64,000 bases of DNA from assembly GCA_017434455.1 (NCBI GenBank), contig JAFRFG010000065.1, positions 37,706-101,705 of the forward strand, read 5' to 3'. The notes under the pieces were generated by a model. The model searched no databases, was not told the origin of the DNA, and saw only the letters and a list, made by a program, of their open reading frames with translations. A program made the position numbers and the translations under genes. Position 1 is the first letter of the stretch, and every line of letters starts with the position of its first letter. The DNA comes from Thermoguttaceae bacterium (lineage in GTDB: Bacteria; Planctomycetota; Planctomycetia; Pirellulales; Thermoguttaceae). Shown here in pieces: positions 50,253 through 61,700 of the stretch.

Positions 50253-51356
50253 TTACGGTTTTTCCCGCGAGTCGATCACGCGGGGAACCTCCATCTCGCC
50301 GACGCGGTCCCAATCGAGGAGGACTCGCGAGAGATACCAGTCTTTCCCCTTGGTGTTGTTCCCCTGATAGAAGAGATAGGTCTGACCGTCCTGATCGACG
50401 AAAATCCCCGGATGCCCCGATTCCGAGGTGTTCCACTGTCCCTCGGGGCCATTGGTGATGAAGGGAATACGCCAAAGCCGGGTGAAGTGAACGCCGTCGT
50501 CACTGACCGCCACGCCGATGTGCTGGGGGTCGTTGTTGTACCCGCCCGCGTAGAAGAGATAGACTTTCTCTCCCCGGACCAGGGCCGTCGGCGCCTCGAT
50601 ACAGTCCGTTTCCCAGGGGAGTTCGGGGCGAAGAATCGGTTCATCCAGCGCCTGGTGCCACGCTTCGGGGCCGAATCCGCACTTCGGATCGGCCCAGGCG
50701 GCCGTCAGCATCTGGATTTTGCCCGCCCGGTCGCGGGTGGCGGCGTAGAGAAAGACTTTCTCACCGAAGAAAAGAACATCGGCGTCGATGGCCCGCCCGT
50801 TGGTCCACTCCCCGGAGGGGTGAAAGATCGGGTTTTCGGGGTGGGGGGTAAAGTTCAGCCCATCGTCCGACCAGGCGCAGCAGATGGCGTCGGACGCGCC
50901 GGTCCCGTAGGTCTGATAGAAGAGCCACACCTTTCCGTCCAGGACCTTGGCGCAAGGGGCCCCCAGACCACGCTGATCACACGACTGCATGGGGAAGATA
51001 TTCTTTTGGAAGGTCCAGTTTGTCAGATCGTCGCTGGTCGCCACGCCGATGGTCAGGACTTTCTTTTCGCCGGTCGCCATAAAGAACGAGTAATAGAGGA
51101 AGTATTGGCCGCCGAAGGAGACGACCGACGGGTCTTTGGCGAAGGTCCCCTGAGCCCATTTCATCGCCGGATCGGCGATGGGGGGAAAGTCGTTCGGGGT
51201 GACCGAAGCGCTGCCGCCGTCGGGGAAGATCGCGGGGGGCTGGGCCGCCAAAGGGGCGATGAGCGACGCCCAAAAGGCCAGCGGCAGCAGCAAAGAACAA
51301 GAAAAAAACACCGCTCGCCGGAAGAACGAGGGAAACGGCATAAAAACAGCTGGCAT
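50253..51356 (-). CDS. Secreted glycoside hydrolase, GH43-like five-bladed propeller
   Basis: A 367-residue protein; the ATG at 51356 follows AAAGGA at seven bases. Residues 1-39 form a signal peptide (FWASLIAPLAAQ). The repeats FAKDPSVVSFGGQYFLYYSF, GLGAPCAKVLDGKVWLFYQT, GRAIDADVLFFGEKVFLYAA, CIEAPTALVRGEKVYLFYAG and HPGIFVDQDGQTYLFYQG make five blades. GH43-like enzymes use Asp in the first (K-D-P), Asp in the third (A-I-D-A-D) and Glu in the fourth (I-E-A-P-T); all three are present. It probably cleaves a plant or algal polysaccharide bond, but the substrate is unknown. Confidence 0.72.
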   Translation of the reverse strand: MPAVFMPFPSFFRRAVFFSCSLLLPLAFWASLIAPLAAQPPAIFPDGGSASVTPNDFPPIADPAMKWAQGTFAKDPSVVSFGGQYFLYYSFFMATGEKKVLTIGVATSDDLTNWTFQKNIFPMQSCDQRGLGAPCAKVLDGKVWLFYQTYGTGASDAICCAWSDDGLNFTPHPENPIFHPSGEWTNGRAIDADVLFFGEKVFLYAATRDRAGKIQMLTAAWADPKCGFGPEAWHQALDEPILRPELPWETDCIEAPTALVRGEKVYLFYAGGYNNDPQHIGVAVSDDGVHFTRLWRIPFITNGPEGQWNTSESGHPGIFVDQDGQTYLFYQGNNTKGKDWYLSRVLLDWDRVGEMEVPRVIDSREKP

Positions 51357-51422
51357 CAAACAATCCTTTCCTGTGTTGTTGGGTCACTCTCTAAAAGGCG
51401 ATATCCACTGACTGTATCCCGC

Positions 51423-52298
51423 TCACCACGTCCAGACCGTCAGCCAGTCGGCGCCGACAAAGGTCAGGCCGAAGCGCTCGGCGACCTGAGAGGAGAGATC
51501 CCTCAGGTGGGCCGCGCCGTAAAGCAGCGCCACGCGCGATTTCCCCTCGGCCAGGAGCGTCTCGACACGGTCGATCGCGACGCGGTCGCGATCCTCGATT
51601 AAAATGCGGCCAAAGGGGACGAGCTGCGGTGAGTCGGCGTTCTTCGCAAAGAACTCGGCCAGGAGGCGGCGGCCGGTCAAACGGCGGTCTTTGGCCGCCA
51701 GAAGCGCGGCGGCCAGGGTGAGCAGCTCCCGGCGCTGCCGGGAGTTTGTCAGATCAAGGCCGATACCGATAATATCCCCGGCGGTGATCATTTCGCCCAG
51801 CGGTTCCTCGGCCAGGCGCTCGAGGATGGTCTCGGCGTCGATATCGGCCAGCACGAAGTGCTCCTGTCGGTAGTCGATCGCCGCCAGCTGAGAGGTGAGC
51901 CCCAGCTGCTCGGTCAAAAGGGCCTGCAGCGAACCGATCAGCGAGAGGATGTCCGAGAAATCGATATGGGCCTCGGGGGCTTGGGGATGGATCCAAGACA
52001 GCTCGGTTCCGCGGGGGACGACCAGTTCGACACCGACGGCGTCGTAACCGGCCAGAAGATGGTTGACCTGGTCATAATACTCCGGCTGGGCGAAGTGGAT
52101 CGTGCCGATCAAGTCCAGTTCCACCGGGCGGCCGGCGTACTGACCTTCGAAATGGAGGACCGGCGAGCGGAAGGCGTTATCTGTGACATGGAGGAATTTC
52201 TCGGGCAGCTGCGCCCGTGCCGGCGGAACAATAAGTGTTAAGACAGATAAAATAAGAAAGACGGGGAGTTGTTTTGTAAGAAATAACGGCTGTGTCAT
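51423..52298 (-). CDS. TraB/GumN family protein with signal peptide
   Basis: A 291-residue protein from the ATG at 52298. Residues 10-33 form a signal peptide (LPVFLILSVLTLIVPPARAQ). TraB-type motifs are DLIGTIHFAQPEYYDQVNHL (G-T-I-H), AVGVEL (E after the strand) and VALLYGAAHLRDLSSQ (G-x-x-H). Related TIKI and PrgY proteins are metal-dependent proteases, and the two histidines and the glutamate are the proposed metal ligands. There is no obvious ribosome site. It probably acts in the periplasm or at the surface. Function is inferred from motif pattern only. Confidence 0.72.
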   Translation of the reverse strand: MTQPLFLTKQLPVFLILSVLTLIVPPARAQLPEKFLHVTDNAFRSPVLHFEGQYAGRPVELDLIGTIHFAQPEYYDQVNHLLAGYDAVGVELVVPRGTELSWIHPQAPEAHIDFSDILSLIGSLQALLTEQLGLTSQLAAIDYRQEHFVLADIDAETILERLAEEPLGEMITAGDIIGIGLDLTNSRQRRELLTLAAALLAAKDRRLTGRRLLAEFFAKNADSPQLVPFGRILIEDRDRVAIDRVETLLAEGKSRVALLYGAAHLRDLSSQVAERFGLTFVGADWLTVWTW

Positions 52299-52704
52299 CG
52301 AAACGGATAAAACGGTTTGGCGCGAATAAATGGGGAGGCGGCCGGTGGCGCTCCTAACGATTGTACCATTGATACGCCGATGAAAAAAGGTTTTTTCGCA
52401 AAAGGAAAAATCCGAAAAAAATATTCCTCCCCCGCACCCGATAATAGCGGATAGGCGTATTTCTCTAGACGCGTTTGGGGGGGCAGTCTGTCCTGACGAG
52501 GACGGAAACGTTCCCGAAACGGATTTTTTTGCCGGAGATATCCCGGCTTTGGGAATTCTCGGGAACAAACCTGCCCCTCTAATCGTCAATAGAGATGTGT
52601 ACCGGTATAGTCGATTCGTCCGGACGGCCGACGGCTTGCCCGAAGTACACCTTCATGAAGAAAAATACCGAGGTTTCGATTTCTGACTCAAGGGGACCTA
52701 TCCT
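52299..52704. other. Intergenic region before the giant exoprotein gene
   Basis: This 406-base gap holds a promoter candidate (listed separately) and several inverted repeats: GAAAAAA/TTTTTTC at about 52382-52397 and a near-palindrome CCGGAGATATCCCGG around 52535. I see no convincing gene. A short frame beginning near 52655 is out of phase with the exoprotein. Confidence 0.45.
52583..52611 (+). promoter_or_regulatory. Promoter candidate for the giant exoprotein gene
   Basis: TCGTCA (52583-52588) and TATAGT (52606-52611) are separated by 17 bases, with four and five of six consensus matches. The leader would be about 87 bases. Confidence 0.42.
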
Positions 52705-55700
52705 ATGTCACAGGCGCGCATCAGCATGCTCGATAAACTGTCCGGCTCTATTCGCGAAATGTTTCGTTCGGCCAAAAAGGAGAAGGCCGCCAAAGAGATC
52801 AAAACCCGTCAGCTGGTGATCGACGCTCTTGAGGAGCGGCATCTGCTCAGCTTGTCGATCGGGTCGGTGAACGACGTCCTCGTCAATCCCGAGTGGCAGG
52901 ATATCCGCGGCGACGTGGCGTTCGACATCAACGAGTCCAACGACATCGTCGCCGCCTGGACGGCCGCCGACCAGGTGACCGATCCCGACGGCAAGGTCGT
53001 TGGGGAAGACCTCAACATCTACGCCCGCTACATGACCGACGAGGTTCAGGTTCTGACCCTGGCGGTCAAGACCGCCGACTTGAAGAAGGGGGCGACCTTC
53101 TCCCTGGAATACGGCAGCGCGGCGGTTCAGCGCCTGAGTTTTTCGACGGCGTCGATCCCGAACGCGGGTTTCTCGCGTTTTTCCGGGATTTCTGACGATG
53201 ACTCCGGTGATGCTGGTGATTCCGACGCTTCGGCGATTCTTGGCAATTCCGTCTCGCATATCAACGGGACGTTCAAACTCTCGATCAACGGAACCGAGAC
53301 GGCTGACATCACCTTCAGCGATCTGATCAATACGCCGAAGGAAGCCGCCGAGCTGATCGAAAGCGCGATTCACGCCGCCGGGTTCACCGAAGTCGACGTG
53401 GTCGCCTATACCGAGCGCCAGTTCGATATCACCTGGAACGGCCTGGAAGGAACGGTTCCCGAGGTCCAGATCATCGACCAGAATTTCCCCGAATGGGGCA
53501 GCGTCAACTTCTGCGCCGGCGCTATCATCGAGACGATCAGCGAGCCGACGGTGATCACCTCGTACAGTCTCTATTCCGGAAACGACATCGGCATCGCGCT
53601 GACCAACGACGCCCAGCAGGTGGCGCAGTCGATTCAAAAGGCGTTCAATTCCACCCTCTCCACCGATCATTACGCTCCGGTCCAGCGCGAGTGGCTGTAC
53701 AACGAAGCGATGAAGGACTACAGCTTCATGACGCTGGAATCTTCTCCCTTCCGCGCCGACCGCACGTATGACACCCCTTCCGGTGATGTGATCTACACCA
53801 CCCGCGCCTTCCCGCAGCTGGAGGTCTCGGTTCAGGCGCTCAACACGGTGGTCGACAGGGAAACCGGGTACACCTACTTCCAGTTCCAGATCACCTACAC
53901 GGGGAACAGCGGCTACATCAATCACCAGCAGCTGACGTTAAAGTCGCTCGATGTCAAGTCGGGCGGGTCCTGGTCCAGCAAGCTCGACGAGAACCTCAGT
54001 TTGGTTCAGGAGTTCTCCGGCGCGCAGGATTACGTCGATACGCTTAAAGAGTCCAGCTCGGTCTTCCGCGTCAACGAGGCCGAGCTCCCGATCTACGCGC
54101 TCGACGACGACGGGGAGCCGATCACCGACGTCGAGGGGAACCCGATGATCATCTCCGACGGCAAGACCGATCAGTACCGTCCGTCGGTCGCGTTCAACGA
54201 CTTCGGTACCTTCGTCGTCGCCTGGGAGAGCGCGGTGGAGGATAAAGACAACCCCTACAACTACACCGACATCTTCGCTCGCCGCTTCACGATTCAGGGC
54301 TATATCGACACCTCCGCCGTGGCGGCCACCTCGGGGGATGCCGTTCTCGGGCCGACCTTCTGTGTCGACGGGGGGACCGGGACGTGGAACGGGAGCACGT
54401 TCGAGTACACGCCGGTGGCGAACGTTGACCCGACGCAGCCGAACGTCGACGCTTCCGATCCGACCGAGTTCATCGTCCAGGGGGTCCGGCCGCTGGCCGA
54501 TCAATTCCAGGTCAACGTCGAAGAGAACGGGACTCAAGAGAAGCCGTCGGCGGCGATCGATCAGGATGGCCGCTTCGCGGTCAGCTGGACGACCGACTCC
54601 CAGTGGAATGACTATTTCGCGGGGATCGAGGCGCGCTGGTTCGACGAGACCGGGTTGGCGTCCACCGGCGATGTTCTGGTCAATATCGAGCTGCGGGGGA
54701 CCCCCGATTACGGCGAGTCTTATACCGTGAAGACCTCCGACGGTGTCACGATTGTCGTTTGGCTCAAGGGGGAGACCCTCTACCGGTCGCTCTACGCGCC
54801 GGGTCAAGAGACGCCGTTTGTCGACTCGCAGGTGGTCGCCACGAACGCCTATGGGCCGTCGATCGACTTTGACAACAACGGCCGCTATGTCATCTCCTGG
54901 ACCCAGTACGACGGCAGTACGGTGGAACTGGGCATGAGCGACGTCTACTCGACGGTTAACGCGGCTTACTATCATATCACCTCCGACGCTTCGGGGAATT
55001 ACTCCGAGACAGTGGAGTCGTCCGGTTCGGTCACCAACATCGACACCGGCTGGCCGACCGAGCGCTATACCCTCAGTACCGGCAACGCCGCGGTCGGTGT
55101 CGACGCCGACGGCGACGCCTTTATCGCCTACGCGGGGTACGGTTTCGATACGCAGGAGACCGACACCGATATCAACGGGTCTTCGAACTACTCGGGAGCG
55201 GCGGGGAACATGGTTTATCTTTATCCGCGGGATCTCTACGACCAACTTAGCGAAACGGGGACGTTCTCGGATCTGTTCTCCTACTTCCGCTACTGGTTTA
55301 CCGGCGCGTACGATACCTACGTCGCCACGCGCGGCAAGTTCGTCGATGTCGATTCCTACGTCTCCTCCTGTTTGGCGTCGATTCAAAATCAGATCACCGA
55401 GAGCGTCTTCAATCAGTTCTACGGGCAGATTCGAGATACCCTCAACGACTCCTACTACGACACGCACCTGGAAGAGCAAAGCGCGATTCTCACGGAGATC
55501 CAGGATCGATTCAAGGAGGCGTATGTCAACACCTACGGCGCGACCGACGCCGAGGCCCAGACGGCCTGTGACGCCGCTTACGACGCCCTTTACCTGCGTT
55601 CCCTGGGATACTATGACGGCTGGGCCGATGAGATCAAAGAGACCTCAAAGCCCGATTTAAGCGACGTTATCCTTCAGGCGATCGACGATCCGAGCGGGTC

Positions 55701-58700
55701 GGCCGCGCTGGGGGACAACGCCATCCTGGGGGTCGACGACTTGGTCGACCGCGATGTCCTGGTGACGATGTATCGTCTCGATGTCGAGTCGTTCATCCGC
55801 CAGTGGTACGACGACAACCTCGCCGACACGCGGACCTACGACGACTACACCTCCGGTGAGCGCAGCGACAACAAGGTCACCGAACTGACCTCGCAGTACT
55901 ACGGGCTGACCTTCCGGCAGATCGCTCTGGAAATCTCTTCTCTTCAAGGGGCGAATGTCAGCGAGCAGGAGCGTCAGGCGGCGGCGCTGGGAGAACTGAT
56001 GAAGATCGAGACCGACGAGGCGATCTACCGCGCCAAGCCGGTCTCGCAGTCCCGCGCCGAAAGTTACACCGCCGGCTGGGCCGACGCTGTCGATTCGTTC
56101 GTCCTGGGGCGCGAAGAGTGGGCGGCCGAAGTGGACGACAAACTCGTCGACGGCGTTCCCATGGGGGTCGACGACTTAAGCGCCGATCAGCGCGCCGAGC
56201 AGTACCAGCAGCGCGATGTGACGTCGTATACCATCTACGGCGACACGTACCGCGATGTTCTCAGTCAATATACGAGGGACGACGGTACACTTATGTTCGC
56301 CGTCGACAGTTCGTACATCAAGGGCAAGGTTCAAAAACAGTACCCCACGGATCTTACGAATCTTCTCGACGAGAAGTCTTCCGCCGACCCCGACTACCAG
56401 GAGGCGCTGCGCGAGGGGCTGACCGACCTTGGGACGGCCAACGCCGTGCTGGAATCGATCCTTACCCATTTCCGCGGCGCGGGGAACGACATTCTCTACA
56501 CCACGTTTAATGTCATCCAGGAACCGACCACGGGCGACGCCCGCGGCGTGATCAACGCCCAGCGCGACGGGATCAACACGAAGTACTATTTGGCCCTTCC
56601 GGCCGGCAATATCGCGGGGGGAACGCTCACCTTTACGATCAACTGTGAGAACACCCATTTCGATGACGTCAGCGTCCCGATTGGTCTGGTTGTCGACGGT
56701 GATACCTATCGTCTAAAGCCCGAAGACATGGCGCAGGCGATTGTCGACGCGATCAACGCCGTTTCGAATCTCGACGCCGGTTACTACGATTCGGTGGCGG
56801 TTCGGATTCTCGACCATCAAGACGGAACCACCCGCATGCTGTTCGAGGGAACGAATTGGGAGTGGCAGGGTCTGGGGAAGATCGACAGCTCCCGATACTT
56901 CAAGAACAACTACAATGTCTTTGAGATCACCTTCCAGGGGGGGGCGCACGATTCGAACATCTATTTGACGATCGACAGGGATAATTCCACGATCTCCTAT
57001 CATTCCGACCTGTCCGATCTGATCAGCGAGCTCTCCGATGAGGAGCTTGTCAACCAAGGGCTCTACTCGATGCTCAGGACGATCAGCAGCGCCGGCGGCG
57101 CGACTCCTACGCTGGAGCAAAACTACAACGCCGCGGTGACGGCCCTTCGCGCTTTCGCCAACGGTTCGGCCAGCGCCGGAGAGGTGACCTTTAGGGTGAT
57201 GCAGGAGCTTGTCAACAACGAGGAAGCGCTCGACGCGGTCGCGATGTGCCTGGCCAAGACGGTCTATCACTACACCCAGGATGGTGTGCACGATTACTGC
57301 ACCGACTTCGACGGCACGCCGGTCGGGGGCGGAATGAGCGGTTCGCAGTGGCGGGCGGCGTTGGAGGAACTGGTCTCCAGCGGAGCGATCGACGGCCAAG
57401 ACGAGCCGACGCTCACCGGGGTGATCAACCACCTGACGATGAGCGACGCCGCCGCGGTTCTCAGCGGTTTGGTGAGGGTTCTCAGCTACCGGGGGACGAA
57501 CTTCACCGAGGTGAGCACCGAGACGCTGGACTACCGGCACAGCACCGGCGACTACACGGACGAGCAGTACAACTGGCTGCGGACCTCCGGAAAGGTCGGG
57601 ACGGAGTACATCTACTACGTTCCGTTTAAGTACGATGAACCGTGGGAAGATCCCGAGGATATCGAGATCACGGTCGGGGATACGACCATCACCTATCCGG
57701 CCGGTCACTACGGCAATACCGAAACGTCGTTCGTCGATACGTTCGAGGCGCTCAACGAAGCGGTCGGCGACCTGCAGGATTTCGACGAGTCGGCTCTGGC
57801 CAGTGAGTACTCGATGACGAAGTACTATACCGGGTATCGCGGAACCAACCAGCACAATCCCGCGGTCGGGATGAACAACAGCGGCAGCATCGTGGTCGCC
57901 TGGCAGCAGGAATCGATGTTCGACGGGAGAAATACCTCGTACGAATATGTCGAGAACAGCGCCTACGCGACCTACAATGGGTTCAGCCGAAGTTCTCAGA
58001 TCTATCTGCGGACGATGATCGAGTCGACCGACTACGCCGGCGCCCAGGTGACCAAGGTCCGCCTGGCCGACGGGACGGTGGTCAAAGAAGGGGATACCAT
58101 CACCACGGCGACCGCCAACTTGGTGGTCAGCTTCACCGAGAATCTCAAGACGGTCGCCGCCGGGTACGAGGCGCTCCATTCGGTCGACAACATCGACAAC
58201 TGGTCGCTGCTTTGCGACGGCATTCTGGTCGACGGCGCGATCGAGAGCATCACCTTCTCGATGTCTAACTCGCGCCGCGACGCGCGCACTTCCGGCGACG
58301 TCCGCATCAACGGGACCAACGGCAATCCCGAGTCGCTCGCCTATGGGTCGAACCTCTGGGAGGCGGTGATTACCTTCAAAGAGGGGTTTGAGCTGACCGG
58401 CGGCGACTACACGCTGATCGCCTCGAATCGGATTCAGGATATCGCCGGCAACGCGATCAACTCCAACGGCGACGGCTCCTCGACCTACGGCCGCGGAAAT
58501 CGGGACGGCGAGAAGTTCGAGTTCAACTTCCACGTCTTGGCGATGGATCTGCCGCTGGCGTTCGACGACGCCAGAGCCGAGGACCTGGCGAAAATTTACT
58601 ACTCGCCGCAGGAGGAGATCCAGGGCGATAATGTCGGCGACAACCGCGCCCAGTACACGACCGAGGAGCTCTTGGACGAAACGGCCGGGTACCACGCCAA

Positions 58701-61700
58701 CACGCCGACGACCGTCGCCAGTGATGCCAACGGAAACTTTGTCGCCGTTTGGACCGAGACCGAAAAGGACGATCAAGGCGTCATTATCGCGGGAGGAATC
58801 TACTACAAGGCCTACCGCCAGGAGTTCCTCTTCGACCGCGATGGGAACCGGATCAGCTACACCGAAGAGATCTCTTCCGGCGCCGTGCTGGAGTACGAAC
58901 TTAACGGGGACGCCGAAACCGGAACGTATCGGTACACCACCGAGTTGGCCGACGACGATTATGTTCCCGAGGATGGCTTCGCCTATGAAGATTTCCTCAT
59001 CCCGCAGCAGGCGTCGGTGGCGATCGACGACGCCGGCCACTTCACCGTGGTCTGGGATATGGCGGCCTACTACGAGCCGACCGACTCGGTGGCGCGCGAC
59101 GTCTTTGCCCGCCGTTACTCTCTGGAGACAGCCGGCGGCGGAAGTATGTCCGACCGCGACGGTCTCCCGGAAGCGAAGGAACTCGGGTTCAACGATGTCG
59201 ACGGTGCCTACCGGATCAATATCGAGTGCCAGTTCGATCAGCAGAACGCCTCGGTGGCGATGGATTCCGACGGCGATATCGTGATCGTCTGGGAGAGCTG
59301 GGGACAGGATGGCGACGGCTGGGGCATCTACGGCCGCCGGTTCGATAACGAGGGTATGTCGTTCGGCCGGACGAATACCATCCAGCGCGTCTCGTTCAGC
59401 GGAAGCTACAGCTCGGTGGGGAACTGCGCGACGATCACCTTCCTCGACGAGGACGGAAACGAGCACAAGATGGAGAGGGTGAAGATTGAGTCGGTTCTCT
59501 CCAGAACAGCGGCCAACTTCCAAGACGCCTTCTATAACTACAAAGACCCGGATACGGGAGAGTACCTCTTCCGCAATGAGGACGGCACCAGCAGTGTGCT
59601 GGTCAACAAGCAGGGAACCCGGTCGCTGGTGATTGAGTTCGTCGGCCGTTACGCCCTGCAGTCGGTGGAGCCCCTTCAGGTGGATGTCTACGAGACCGAC
59701 GATGCCGGGAACCCGGTGGGAGAGGCGAATTCCAATCTGTCCGCGTACGTGACCTCGACCTCGACCGGCGCGACCGGGAGCGAGTTCCTGATCAACGATA
59801 CCACCGAAAGCCACCAGCGCTTCGCCTCGATCGGGATGTGCGACAGCGGCGAGTTTGTCGTGAGCTGGACCTCTTGGGGCCAGGATCTCGACGATCCCAC
59901 CGAGACGAACATCTACATGAAGACGTTTGTCTCCAACCACGGGCTTCGCAGCGCGATCTCCTCGAGCAAAGCGGTGATCACCAGTTACCAAGAGGCACAG
60001 GCAGCCGAGGAATTCGAGCCGATCACTGTCGAGTATGAGGTCGATCCTTCCGCCGCCGCGCCGGGGGTCTATCCGCAGATCATCACGACCGATGTTCCCG
60101 CCAACCACGACGAGACCGGAAGCGGGGCCTACTCGGGTGTCTGCACGATTTCCGTCGAGGGGGACACCTCCGTCACGATGGGAACCGGGGCGCTGCTGGC
60201 GACCGGTATGCACGTGCTGACCGCCGCTCACGTCGTCTGCGACGCCGAGGGGATGCCGGTCTCCAGCGCCGCGATCACGGTCACCTTCACGAACAGCGCC
60301 GGACAGAGCTATGTCTACAACGCCCGCGCGCTGTACGTCCACGGCGAATACACCAACGCCGAGACGGTGGCCGAAGGGGTTGACCTGGCGGTCATCCTCC
60401 TCGACGCTCCCAACGGTGTCGACGCGACGATCAATTCGTTCGATCTGTACCGCGACAGCAACGAGATCGGCCAGAGTTTCACGATGCTCGGCTACGGCGA
60501 GTACAATTCCGCGTCGCTTCGTTTGAAGTCGTCGACCACGCTCACCGGGGTGAAGCATTCGGGGATGAATACCTTCGACCTGCTCGGTTCGTCGATCGAC
60601 AATACATTCAACACGAACCTTCTGTGCTACGACTTCGATAACGGCTATCAGTCGGGCGATACCTTCGGGAACGCCTACGGCTATGTCCACTACGGTCTGG
60701 GGACCAGCGAGGCGATGTCCTCGTTCGGCGACTCCGGCGGCCCCGCCTTAATCGATGGGAAGATCGCCGGTGTGATCAGCTGGGGAAATACCCCCTCCGA
60801 TCAGGTGCCCGGTTTCGGTTCCTACGCCGCGGCGGTTCGTGTTTCGGCGTACGCCGACTGGATCGACGGTATCATGGCCGGTTCCGAGAACAAAGAGATC
60901 TTGGTCAACCGCAGCAAGTACGACACCGCCAAGAACGCGGAGTACCAGAGGGGTATCCAGATCTGGAGCGACGCGAAGATGGATAACGACGGAAACGTCA
61001 CCGTCACCTGGACCAGTTTTGACCAGGACGGCCACGGCGATACCGCCAGCGGCGCCACCTCCAACGGTCTGGGCGGCATCTACATGAAGCGTTACTACTA
61101 CGACCTGGAGTCCGACACCGATCCGGATGACGGCGCCTTTGTCGAAGGTGATGTGACGCGGGTGAACGACTACACCGGACGGGACCAGATCCACTCGAAG
61201 CTCGATATGGACCAGGCCGGCAACTTCGTCATTACCTGGGAGTCGGATCAGGGGCGGGTCTACACGACCGATCAGCCGATCTCAACGGCGATGTACGCCA
61301 AGAGGTTCGTCAATACGACCGACTACGTGGTCTTCCTGGTGAGAGATTTCGACGGCTTGACTCAGACGGTCGTCAATACCGGAACCGGTACCAACACCGG
61401 TACGGATAACACCGGTACGGATAACACCGGTACGGATAACACCGGTACGGATAACACCGGTACCATCAGCACTGACAACAACACCGGTGAGAACGAACAG
61501 GTGGTCATCACCTACAATCCTTTCAACGCTATCCCCGAATACTATCCCGAGACGGTGCGGATCGCCGGTTTCGCCGGGGTCTATGTCCAGGACGGTTCCA
61601 TCGGTTCGGAGTTCCGCGTCGATGAATTGGCGACCGACCTCAATGGGGAATACCTCTACGATTCGGAAGGCCGCTACATCGGCGGAAGCTATCTCGACGA

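Noticed and set aside
56713..60690. A 1,325-codon open frame on the minus strand opposite the giant gene
   Set aside because: The plus strand encodes a coherent repeat protein with a protease triad here. The minus frame is open because GC-rich codons of the plus strand rarely make stops on that phase, and its product has no recognisable domain.
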